Origin: Verrucomicrobiota bacterium
Lineage (GTDB): Bacteria > Verrucomicrobiota > Verrucomicrobiia > Opitutales > Opitutaceae
Assembly (NCBI GenBank): GCA_023457035.1
Contig: JAEWNN010000023.1
Coordinates: forward strand, 1 to 8,148
DNA: 8,148 nucleotides
Direction: 5' to 3'
Position numbers and translations under genes: made by a program. Within the stretch, counting starts at the first letter, position 1. Every line of letters begins with the position of its first letter. Below, piece by piece: positions 1-6,484 of this stretch. Under the pieces are notes generated by a model. It made no database searches. It had not been told where the DNA came from and saw only the letters and a list, made by a program, of their open reading frames with translations.

Positions 1-1607
1 CGCAGTACACGTACCATGTCGCCGACAGCCTCAAAGGCGTGATGCAGCAGGGCATCGCCGACAACGCCTACCTCGCGGTGCGCGGCGGCACGCTCGCCGG
101 ATCCTGGACCGCCGTCGGCTCCGCCGAGCCGCCGGCCCACGAGCCCGCGGCCCGCGGCCTCGCCGCCTACCTCGACCTGCATCAGGCGATGCTCGCCGCC
201 GTCGGCCCCGTCGAGGGCGCTGCGTATCTTGAGACTTGGCACGCCGATCTGGCGGACCTGCTCGCCCGGCGCCCGGCCAAGCCCGGTGCGCTGATCCTGG
301 CGCATTGGGTGCCCGATCTCTTCCTGCAGCGGGTGGTCGCTGGCGGCGAGTGGACGCTCTTCCGCCCCGCCGACGTCGCCGATCTGCCCGACCTCGCCGG
401 CGCCGCCTTTGCCCGCCGCTATGCGGAGTACGAGGCGCAGGCGGTGGAGGGGCGGCTCTGGAGCCGCCGCCTGCCCGCGGCCGACCTCTGGCGGGGCCTC
501 GTGCAGGCGATGCTCGAGGGCACGGCCTCGATCGCCTTCAAGGACGCCTGCACCCTGCGCGCCGCGCAGGACCATGTCGGCCGGTTGCATTGCGCGAGCT
601 ATGCCACCGAGCTCATGCTCGGCGCGGACGACGGCGAGACCGCCGCCGCGGCGCTCGGCTCGGTCGCGCTCGACGCCCACCTCGACGGCTCCGGCAACCT
701 GGATCTCGACGCGTTACGCGCCACCGTGCGCCTCGCGGTGCGCGCGCTCGACAACGTGCTCGACTGCCACCGGTTCCCAACCGAGTCCGCCCGCCGCGCC
801 GCCCGGCGCCACCGCCCGCTCGGGCTGGGCGTCATGGGGCTGGCGCGCGCGCTGCACGCCAAGGGTTTCGCCTTCGGCTCGCCCGCGGCCGAGCAGTTCA
901 ACGACGAGTGCCTCGAGGCGCTCGCCCACTGCGCCGTCGCGGCCTCCGCCGAGCTCGCGGCCGAGCGTGGTTCGTATCCGACGTTCAAGGGCTCGAAGTG
1001 GGATCGCGGCCTGTTCCCGGCCGACACCCTGGCTTTGCTCGATCAGGACCGCGGCCTCGCCACCGAGGTGCCGCAGGGCGGACGCCTCGACTGGCAGCCG
1101 GTGCGCGCGCTCGTCGCCGCCCACGGTTTGCGCCATTCCGCCTTGCTGGCGGTCTCGCCCACGCCGGGCATCGACCAGGTCGCCGGCACCACGGCCTCCG
1201 TCGATCCCGCCGCGCGCAACCTCCAGGTGCGGTCCACGCTGTCGGGCGAGTTCCTCGTGTTCGCGCCGGCGCTGGTGCGCGACCTCAAGGCCCGCGGTCT
1301 GTGGACGTCCGAGATGGTCGAGCAGCTCAAGTACTTCGATGGCGAGGTGCAGGAGATCGCCACCATTCCCGCCGACGTGAAGGAGAAACACCGCACTGCC
1401 GGCGACATCGATCCGCTCAGTCTGCTGCGCGCCGCGGCGCGCCGGCAGAAGTGGCTCGATCAGTCGCAGGCGCTCCGGCTTGACCTGCCGTCGGCGCATG
1501 CCGACAGCGCCGCTGTTGCCGCACTTCTGCTCACCGCGTGGCGGATGGGCCTGAAGTCGGTCTGGCGCCTTGTTCCGACCCATGCGGCCAAGTCCCCGTC
1601 CGGCTGA
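1..1607 (+). CDS. NrdA-type ribonucleotide reductase large-subunit paralog, catalytically degenerate, 5' partial
   Basis: The reading frame is open from the window edge (first full codon at 3) and ends in TGA at 1605-1607, giving 534 visible residues; the start lies upstream. The fold matches the Pseudomonas/Chlamydia type of class I RNR alpha subunit: AYLETWH, WVPDLFLQRV, WTLFRPADV, AFKDACTLRAAQDHVG, LGLGVMGLARALHAKGF, SGEFLVFAPALVRDLKARGLW and an RQKWLDQSQ helix all sit in family order. The catalytic residues do not survive. The thiyl-radical motif SNLCTE reads ASYATE (594-611), so Asn becomes Ser and Cys becomes Ala while Glu stays. The redox-cysteine motif AVCNLGSVNL reads AAAALGSVAL (Cys to Ala at 648-650). 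The other redox cysteine aligns with the Gln at 3-5. The radical-transfer Tyr-Tyr pair is Trp-Arg (1563-1568), and no C-terminal CxxC tail follows. The frame is long and undisrupted, so a maintained pseudoenzyme fits better than a fresh pseudogene. It lies 110 nt upstream of nrdJ. Family is sure; inactivity is inferred from recalled family motifs; role is unknown. Confidence 0.85.
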   Translation, partial: QYTYHVADSLKGVMQQGIADNAYLAVRGGTLAGSWTAVGSAEPPAHEPAARGLAAYLDLHQAMLAAVGPVEGAAYLETWHADLADLLARRPAKPGALILAHWVPDLFLQRVVAGGEWTLFRPADVADLPDLAGAAFARRYAEYEAQAVEGRLWSRRLPAADLWRGLVQAMLEGTASIAFKDACTLRAAQDHVGRLHCASYATELMLGADDGETAAAALGSVALDAHLDGSGNLDLDALRATVRLAVRALDNVLDCHRFPTESARRAARRHRPLGLGVMGLARALHAKGFAFGSPAAEQFNDECLEALAHCAVAASAELAAERGSYPTFKGSKWDRGLFPADTLALLDQDRGLATEVPQGGRLDWQPVRALVAAHGLRHSALLAVSPTPGIDQVAGTTASVDPAARNLQVRSTLSGEFLVFAPALVRDLKARGLWTSEMVEQLKYFDGEVQEIATIPADVKEKHRTAGDIDPLSLLRAAARRQKWLDQSQALRLDLPSAHADSAAVAALLLTAWRMGLKSVWRLVPTHAAKSPSG

Positions 1608-1717
1608 GCCAGCGCACTCCGCTTTTTCGCCCTCATCACGTCAACCAGTCCCCCTTTACCCCGGTCCCGCCCATGTCTGCCAACCACTCTTTCTTCACCA
1701 TCGAACGAACCACTTCC

Positions 1718-4162
1718 ATGTCCGAGTCGGAAATCCTCCTCACCGTCAAGAAGCGCGACGGCAAAGCCGCTCCCTTCAAACTCGAGCGCATCGTTCGCGC
1801 CATCGCCTTGGCCGCCTACGGCGCCAAGCACGAAGAATCCAAGAACCCGCACCGCGACAATCCGGAGCTGCGCTACGGTTTGGACGAGGCGACGTTCAAG
1901 GACGTCTTCGATCTCTCCGCCGAAGTGCGCGACATGGTGATCGAGAAGTTCGGCACCGCCGGCGCCCCCGGCGTCGAGGACGTGCAGGATCTCATCGAGC
2001 TCACGCTGCTCAAGCACGACCGCTACGAGATCGCCCGCCACTACATCTTCTACCGGATCCAGCACTCCGAGCTCCGCCCGGTCGTGCACGGCGATTGCGG
2101 CCTCCAAGACTACATCGCCATCAGCCGCTACTGCCGCTACGACGAGAACCTCGGCCGCCGCGAGATCTGGCCGGAGGCCGTCGAGCGCGTCGCCCAGATG
2201 CACCTGCGCCGCGTGGCGAAGATCGCCGACAAGGACCTCAACGCCTCCCTGCGCGAACTCGTCGCCAAGGGCACCGTCACTGCCGAGGCCGCGCGCGATG
2301 CCGGCCCGCTCGGCTCTCTCGCCGACGAGATCGTCCGCGCCTACAACCTCGTGAAGGCGAAGAAGGTGCTGCCCTCGATGCGCTCGCTGCAGTTCGGCGG
2401 CAAGGCCATCGAGGTCTCCAACGCCCGGATCTACAACTGCACCGCCTCGCCGGTGAACCGCATCGAGTTCTTCCGCGAGTACTTCTTCCTCCTTCTGAGC
2501 GGCTGCGGTTGCGGCTTCTCCGTGCAGAAGCAGCACGTCGCCATGCTCCCGGCCCTCGCCGCCCGTGCCGACGAGCTCGATCTGCCCGTCAAGCACTACG
2601 CCGTGCCGGATACTGTCGAGGGCTGGTCCGACTCCCTCCAGGAACTGATGGAGTCCTTCATCCACGGCTACAAGGTCGAGTTCTCCTTCCACCTCATCCG
2701 CGACCGCGGCGCCCTTCTGAAGACCAGCGGCGGCAAAGCCCCCGGCCACCTCCCGCTCAAGCGAGCCCTCACCCGCGTCGAGGAGATCCTTGTCGGCGCC
2801 GCCGGTCGCCAGCTCCGCCCGATCGAGGTCTACGACATCTGCATGCATGTCGCGCAGTCCGTGCTCTCCGGCGGCATCCGCCGTTCGGCGACGATCTGCC
2901 TCTTCAGCCCCGAGGACGAGGAGATGATGGCCGCCAAGACCGGCGACTGGTTCCGCACCCATCCGCAGCGCTCCGCCTCCAACAACTCCGCCGTCCTCGT
3001 CCGCGACCAGACCCCGCGCGACGTCTACCAGCGCCTTTTCGAGTGCCAGAAACAGTACGGCGAGCCCGGCTTCTACTTCGTCAACGGCTCCGACCCGGAC
3101 GTGCTCCCGAACCCGTGCGTCGAGATCGCCCTCAACCCGAAGCTCGTCGTCACCTCGCGCGAGATCGAGAAGCTTCGCGCCTACGGTTACACCGGCCACC
3201 TCGAGGAGGGCATGGAGCTGTGGGGTTGGCAGATGTGCAACCTCTCCACCGTTTCCGGCGCCGCCGCCGACACCCAGGACCAGTTCTTCGCCCTCGCCCG
3301 CGCCGCCGCCCTCATCGGCAGTGTCCAGGCAACCTATACCGACATCCCGTACCTCGGGCCGGTGACTCGCGTGATCAACGAGCGCGAGGCCCTCATCGGC
3401 GTCTCCATCTGCGGTGTGCTCGACAACCCCGAGATCCTGCTCGACCCCGCCACGCTGCGCCGCGGCGCCGAGGTCGTGAAGGCTGTCAACGCCGCCGCCG
3501 CCGCCGCGCTCGGCATCAACCGCGCCGCGCGCACCACCTGCGTCAAGCCCGAGGGCACCTCGTCGCTCGTGCTCAACGCCGGCTCCGGCATCCACCCGCA
3601 CCACGCCCGCCGCTACTTCCGTCGCGTCCAGGCCAGCTCCAACGATCCGATCTACCGCTGGTTCAAGCGCAACAACCCGCACATGTGCGAGAAGTCCGTC
3701 TACAACGAGGGCACCGAGGTCATCACCTTCCCGGTCGAGGCCCCGCCGCACGCCCTGCTCAAGGACGATGTGCCCGCCCTGCGCCTGCTCGAGTACGTCC
3801 GTCTCGTCCAGGAAAACTGGGTGCAGGGTGGCCGTGCCGTCACCACCTACACCGACGCGCACCACAACGTCTCCAACACCATCACCGTGCAGGCCGGCGA
3901 GTGGCCCGCCGTGGCCGACTTCATCTGGGAGAACCAGCACGCCTTCACCGGCGTCGCCCTCCTGGGCGCCAGCGGCGACAAGGACTACCGCCAGGCTCCT
4001 CGCGAGGCGATCGCCGGCCGCGAGGACATCCGCAAGTGGAACAGCCTGCACTACAACCCGATCGACTACGCCAAGGTCCCCGAGAAGGAGGACCACACCG
4101 CCGGCCACGAGGCCCGCGGCGCCGCCACCGCCTGCGCGGGCGGCAAGTGCGAGCTGGTCTGA
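1718..4162 (+). CDS. nrdJ: adenosylcobalamin-dependent (class II) ribonucleotide reductase with ATP-cone
   Basis: This 814-residue cytoplasmic enzyme reduces ribonucleotides to deoxyribonucleotides using a cobalamin-generated thiyl radical. Residues about 8-115 form an ATP-cone (KKRDGK at 11-16), a domain that normally senses ATP/dATP. The catalytic core follows: C241 in IYNCTASP (redox cysteine), GCGCGFSVQ, SGGIRRSA at 384-391, NPCVE at 465-469 (N465, thiyl C467, E469), C507 in QMCNLSTV (second redox cysteine) and TTCVKPEGT at 606-614. The protein ends in ACAGGKCELV, where C806 and C811 form the CX4C tail known from monomeric RTPR-type enzymes. No radical-transfer tyrosines or NrdB partner are needed in this class. 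Whether it uses di- or triphosphates cannot be read here; the CX4C tail favours the RTPR type. The start at 1718 gives MSESEILLTVKKRDG and puts the ATP-cone at the N-terminus; an in-frame ATG at 1673 would add 15 residues, and neither has a Shine-Dalgarno motif. Codons are strongly C-ending, as expected of a well-expressed gene. A terminator follows at 4243. Confidence 0.95.
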   Translation: MSESEILLTVKKRDGKAAPFKLERIVRAIALAAYGAKHEESKNPHRDNPELRYGLDEATFKDVFDLSAEVRDMVIEKFGTAGAPGVEDVQDLIELTLLKHDRYEIARHYIFYRIQHSELRPVVHGDCGLQDYIAISRYCRYDENLGRREIWPEAVERVAQMHLRRVAKIADKDLNASLRELVAKGTVTAEAARDAGPLGSLADEIVRAYNLVKAKKVLPSMRSLQFGGKAIEVSNARIYNCTASPVNRIEFFREYFFLLLSGCGCGFSVQKQHVAMLPALAARADELDLPVKHYAVPDTVEGWSDSLQELMESFIHGYKVEFSFHLIRDRGALLKTSGGKAPGHLPLKRALTRVEEILVGAAGRQLRPIEVYDICMHVAQSVLSGGIRRSATICLFSPEDEEMMAAKTGDWFRTHPQRSASNNSAVLVRDQTPRDVYQRLFECQKQYGEPGFYFVNGSDPDVLPNPCVEIALNPKLVVTSREIEKLRAYGYTGHLEEGMELWGWQMCNLSTVSGAAADTQDQFFALARAAALIGSVQATYTDIPYLGPVTRVINEREALIGVSICGVLDNPEILLDPATLRRGAEVVKAVNAAAAAALGINRAARTTCVKPEGTSSLVLNAGSGIHPHHARRYFRRVQASSNDPIYRWFKRNNPHMCEKSVYNEGTEVITFPVEAPPHALLKDDVPALRLLEYVRLVQENWVQGGRAVTTYTDAHHNVSNTITVQAGEWPAVADFIWENQHAFTGVALLGASGDKDYRQAPREAIAGREDIRKWNSLHYNPIDYAKVPEKEDHTAGHEARGAATACAGGKCELV

Positions 4163-4170
4163 TCCCTGTG

Positions 4171-4192
4171 GGGCGCGACCGCGGTCGCGCCC
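4171..4192. repeat. 22-nt perfect palindrome after nrdJ
   Basis: GGGCGCGACCG is followed directly by its exact reverse complement, starting 9 nt after the nrdJ stop. As RNA it could fold into a short GC hairpin with a minimal loop. No T-run follows, so it is not a classical intrinsic terminator. It could protect the mRNA 3' end, be a REP-like dispersed repeat, or be a dyad binding site; one copy in one window cannot decide. Confidence 0.7.
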
Positions 4193-4242
4193 GATCCCTC
4201 CCCGCAACCGATAGCCCCAACCCCGATCGACTCACCCACACG

Positions 4243-4280
4243 AAGGGCGGACGCTCCCCACGGCGTCCGCCCTTTTGTTT
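4243..4280 (+). terminator. intrinsic terminator of nrdJ
   Basis: A perfect 12-bp stem, AAGGGCGGACGC (4243-4254) and GCGTCCGCCCTT (4263-4274), encloses an 8-nt loop and runs into TTTTGTTT (4273-4280). This is a textbook rho-independent terminator about 80 nt past the nrdJ stop. The T-run is on the plus strand only, so it serves the rightward transcript and shields the convergent NERD gene. Confidence 0.9.
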
Positions 4281-4372
4281 GGCGCGGGGGAGCGAGCGCT
4301 CGTGCGCGCAGGCAGATCCCGGCGCAGCCACTCGCCCGGCCCATGCCCAGCGGTGCGCGGTTGGCGCGATTG

Positions 4373-4396
4373 GCGGCCGCGGTGCGCCGCGGCCGC
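4373..4396 (-). terminator. GC-rich hairpin past the NERD gene, possible terminator
   Basis: GCGGCCGCGG (4373-4382) and CCGCGGCCGC (4387-4396) form a 10-bp all-GC stem with a 4-nt loop, 26 nt beyond the stop codon of the minus-strand NERD gene. No T-run follows on the minus strand, so it is at best a weak or factor-assisted terminator, or a 3' stabilising structure. Confidence 0.4.
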
Positions 4397-4422
4397 GCGG
4401 GCGCGTATTCGGTGATCGCCGA

Positions 4423-5310
4423 CTAGAACTCGACGTCGCGGCAGTGCAGCTCGAGTTCCCGACAGATCTTCTCGATCTGCTCGGGTTCGAGCGGGGTGGC
4501 GGTGCGCTCGTTGACGGCGTGCAGGACCTGCTTGTGGTTGACGACCTCGACCAGGCCGCGGCCGGTGATGTCCACCCACCAGCCGGGGACGGTGAGCAGT
4601 GGGTACGCTTGGATACGGTAACCGGTCGTCTGCATGAGCCACTTCGTGAAGCTGACAGCTTCGCCCTCGAGGCTCGCCACGGTGTCGCGGTCCGCGCCCC
4701 AGGGCCAGGCGAGCTGTTTGCCGTCGAAGGTGACCTCGTGGTCGCGTTGGGCGTTCTTGGCCGTCTCGCGCTGGCGCGGCTCGCACTCGATGACGGTCAC
4801 GCCATTGGGGCCGACGATGACATGGTCGAGGTCGACGTCGGACTCGACGCCGTGGATGGCGACATCATGGAAGATGCGGAATCCCTGCGGCAGGAGCGGG
4901 GCGAGCTCCTCGGCCACGGCGCGTTCTCCCAGGTAACGCAGCTCGAGGATGCGGCGGGCGACGAGCCGGCGGTAGACATGGCGGCCGGCGAAATAGAGCA
5001 GCGCGAGCTCGGCCAGCCATCCGAGCGTCGTGACGATCACGTGCGGCAGGCCGTGCATGAGCGGCACGTAGAGGAACAACGTCATGCCGAGGAAGAGCGG
5101 CAGCAGCACCGCGGCGAGGAGCACCAGCGGCAGGGTGGCCTCGATCCGGCGCAGCGCGCGCAGGGAGAGTTCGCCGGGGCCGCGGAGCAGCTTGAACTCC
5201 ACCGGCGGGCGACGGTGGCGCGTGGTGCGTTGCCAGTGGAACAGCGCCGCAGCCGCGGCGGCGAGCACCAGGCAGAAGCAGAACAATCCCGAGATGAGCG
5301 ATGGGTTCAT
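4423..5310 (-). CDS. membrane-anchored NERD-domain protein
   Basis: The 295-residue protein has an N-terminal hydrophobic segment (about 5-24), a long hydrophobic stretch (about 58-84) and another (about 88-107), so it is probably anchored in the inner membrane by two or three helices. A NERD (nuclease-related) domain follows from about residue 128: GERAVAEEL at 128-136, SDVDLDHVIVGPNGVTVIE at 157-175, and a C-terminal WWVDI/VVNHKQVL section. NERD domains resemble the restriction-endonuclease fold, with an Asp and a Glu-x-Lys motif. D161 and E175 are present, but the lysine position reads Glu (E175-C-E177), so nuclease activity is doubtful. The start at 5310 (MNPSLISG) places the first helix at the N-terminus; an upstream in-frame ATG at 5394 would add a non-conserved 28-residue leader. 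It is the last gene of the minus-strand cluster, 112 nt after the YiiX-like gene. Function is unknown; the family call is good. Confidence 0.85.
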   Translation of the reverse strand: MNPSLISGLFCFCLVLAAAAAALFHWQRTTRHRRPPVEFKLLRGPGELSLRALRRIEATLPLVLLAAVLLPLFLGMTLFLYVPLMHGLPHVIVTTLGWLAELALLYFAGRHVYRRLVARRILELRYLGERAVAEELAPLLPQGFRIFHDVAIHGVESDVDLDHVIVGPNGVTVIECEPRQRETAKNAQRDHEVTFDGKQLAWPWGADRDTVASLEGEAVSFTKWLMQTTGYRIQAYPLLTVPGWWVDITGRGLVEVVNHKQVLHAVNERTATPLEPEQIEKICRELELHCRDVEF

Positions 5311-5422
5311 ACGAACGTCGGTGTTGAGTTGCGGGGAGCGTCGTGCCGGGGTGGAGCAGGTGGCAAACCCGCAGCGGAGGGGGGGAGGAACCAAACGTTT
5401 TTTTGCCGGTTCGGCGTCCCGC

Positions 5423-6043
5423 TCAAGGGCGGGGCGGCATGACTTCGGCCAGGGTGAGCACGTCCTCGATGCTGACGATGGCTCGCCCGCGCCAGAGGGT
5501 TTTTCGCGGCAGGGGATCGACGCCGGTCGCCCGGGTCCAGGCCTGCCAGATCAGCTCCGTGCAGTAGACGCGTTCGGGCGTGGCGAGGGAGAAGGAGGCG
5601 TCGAACGGTGTGTGCGCGCGGGCGGCACTGCGCACCGCCTCGACGAAGCGGCCGAGCGGGGCGGGCGCGAGACGGGGGCGCCGTATCTCCACGGCGGTGG
5701 CGTCCTGCAGGAAAGTCTCCAGCGGCTCCGCCGCGGTGCGGCCGTGCCCGGTGAGATCGTGGGCGCTGGCGTGGGCCACCTGCCAGGTCTGCTCCCGTGT
5801 GCGGAGCAGCACGCCCACATGCGAGAACCGGCGGTCGTGCGCCGAAGCCTCGGCGAAGAGCTCGGACCAGAGTCCGTGGCCGCGCCGGAAGATCAAGTCC
5901 CCCTCCTGGAGTGGAGGGTGGGCCATCCCGGGCGAGGCCCCGGCCGGTGCCTCCGCCGGACGGGGGCGCAACGGCAGTACGAACGCGGCCGCCAGCGCCA
6001 CCGCCAGCAGGCTACTTGCGAGCTTCCACCTGCCAGCGGCCAT
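5423..6043 (-). CDS. YiiX/YebB-like permuted NlpC/P60 cysteine hydrolase
   Basis: The 206-residue protein starts with a hydrophobic segment at about 7-25 that acts as a signal peptide or membrane anchor, so the catalytic part should lie outside the cytoplasm. The body follows the circularly permuted papain-like family (YiiX, YaeF): GDLIFRRG at 48-55, FSHVGVLL at 73-80 with candidate catalytic H75, a PFDASFSL segment at 146-153, and VYCTELIWQAW at 159-169 with candidate nucleophile C161. In this order the histidine precedes the cysteine, the hallmark of the permuted group. Members are thought to cut amide bonds in peptidoglycan peptides or lipids, but no substrate can be named here. Its start overlaps the end of the lipoprotein gene by 32 nt, which suggests translational coupling. 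Its start, inside the lipoprotein frame, is the only one with a weak purine-rich stretch upstream. Confidence 0.87.
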   Translation of the reverse strand: MAAGRWKLASSLLAVALAAAFVLPLRPRPAEAPAGASPGMAHPPLQEGDLIFRRGHGLWSELFAEASAHDRRFSHVGVLLRTREQTWQVAHASAHDLTGHGRTAAEPLETFLQDATAVEIRRPRLAPAPLGRFVEAVRSAARAHTPFDASFSLATPERVYCTELIWQAWTRATGVDPLPRKTLWRGRAIVSIEDVLTLAEVMPPRP

Positions 6044-6356
6044 CGATCTTCACCAGGTCGATCTTCTCCTCCTTGCCCTTGTCGTCCTTGAACCGGACGG
6101 TGGCGCGGTTGCCGTCGATCTTCTGTTCGGTGACGACGAACTTGAAGTCGGGCTGGGCCTGCACGGCGCCCATCGACACGGCGAAGTCGAGCATCTGGGC
6201 GGTCGACTGTGTGCAGTATTTTTTGGCGGTGGCCACGTCGCCCTTGGCGAGGGCGACGGTGAATTTCTCGGCGGTGGCGGAGGGGGCCGGGCTGCAGCCG
6301 GCGAAGCCGAGGAGCGCGAGGGCGAGGAGCAGGACGGGGAGGAGTGGTTGGCGCAT
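6012..6356 (-). CDS. small DUF4878-like lipoprotein
   Basis: The 114-residue protein begins with a short charged start, a leucine/alanine-rich signal core and FAGC at 18-21; C21 is the likely lipidated cysteine. The lipobox is imperfect, with Phe at -3. The mature part has the DUF4878-type pattern: an AEKFTVALAKGDVATAKKYC helix pair at about 28-47, then a strand-rich section (DFKFVVTEQK, ATVRFKDDKGK) closing with LVKIDGRWQVEARK at 101-114. These small NTF2-like lipoproteins are attached to a membrane and have no proven activity. The start at 6356 is chosen because it puts the signal peptide at the very N-terminus; ATG at 6467 would add a 37-residue Arg/Pro-rich leader that does not look like protein. 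First gene of the minus-strand cluster, divergent from the EamA gene by 128 nt in which I see no convincing promoter. Confidence 0.82.
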   Translation of the reverse strand: MRQPLLPVLLLALALLGFAGCSPAPSATAEKFTVALAKGDVATAKKYCTQSTAQMLDFAVSMGAVQAQPDFKFVVTEQKIDGNRATVRFKDDKGKEEKIDLVKIDGRWQVEARK

Positions 6357-6484
6357 GGGGCGAGGGCGGTTGGTCGTGGTGGGGTGGGCGAAGGCAAACC
6401 GGCGCGGGGCTGGATGGCAATCGTGGAGACAGGATCGGCCCTTGCGCCGCCGGGGCGCGGGCTGCACAACCGCCCGTTTTCCTC

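Noticed and set aside
1608..1717. Cobalamin riboswitch or NrdR boxes ahead of nrdJ
   Set aside because: The 110-nt gap is too short for a full cobalamin riboswitch, no B12-box-like GCCACTG is seen, and there is no AT-rich NrdR-type dyad.
1538..1717. Upstream starts for nrdJ at 1538 or 1673
   Set aside because: 1538 lies inside the preceding gene and adds 60 residues without family likeness. 1673 is possible but adds 15 residues before the ATP-cone; 1718 fits the family N-terminus better.
1460..4207. A 915-codon open frame on the minus strand across nrdJ
   Set aside because: It is the mirror of a GC-rich gene with strong codon bias; its translation is a low-complexity Val/Gly/Asp/Leu-rich string without any domain, while the plus strand encodes a complete NrdJ.
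5396..5420. T-run beside a GCCG/CGGC hairpin as a terminator of the hydrolase gene
   Set aside because: On the minus strand the run after the hairpin is A, not T, and the stem is only 4 bp.
1570..5442. A 1290-codon plus-strand open frame in another phase of nrdJ
   Set aside because: Arg/Pro-rich out-of-frame translation that also runs antisense through the NERD gene; no domain and no credible start.
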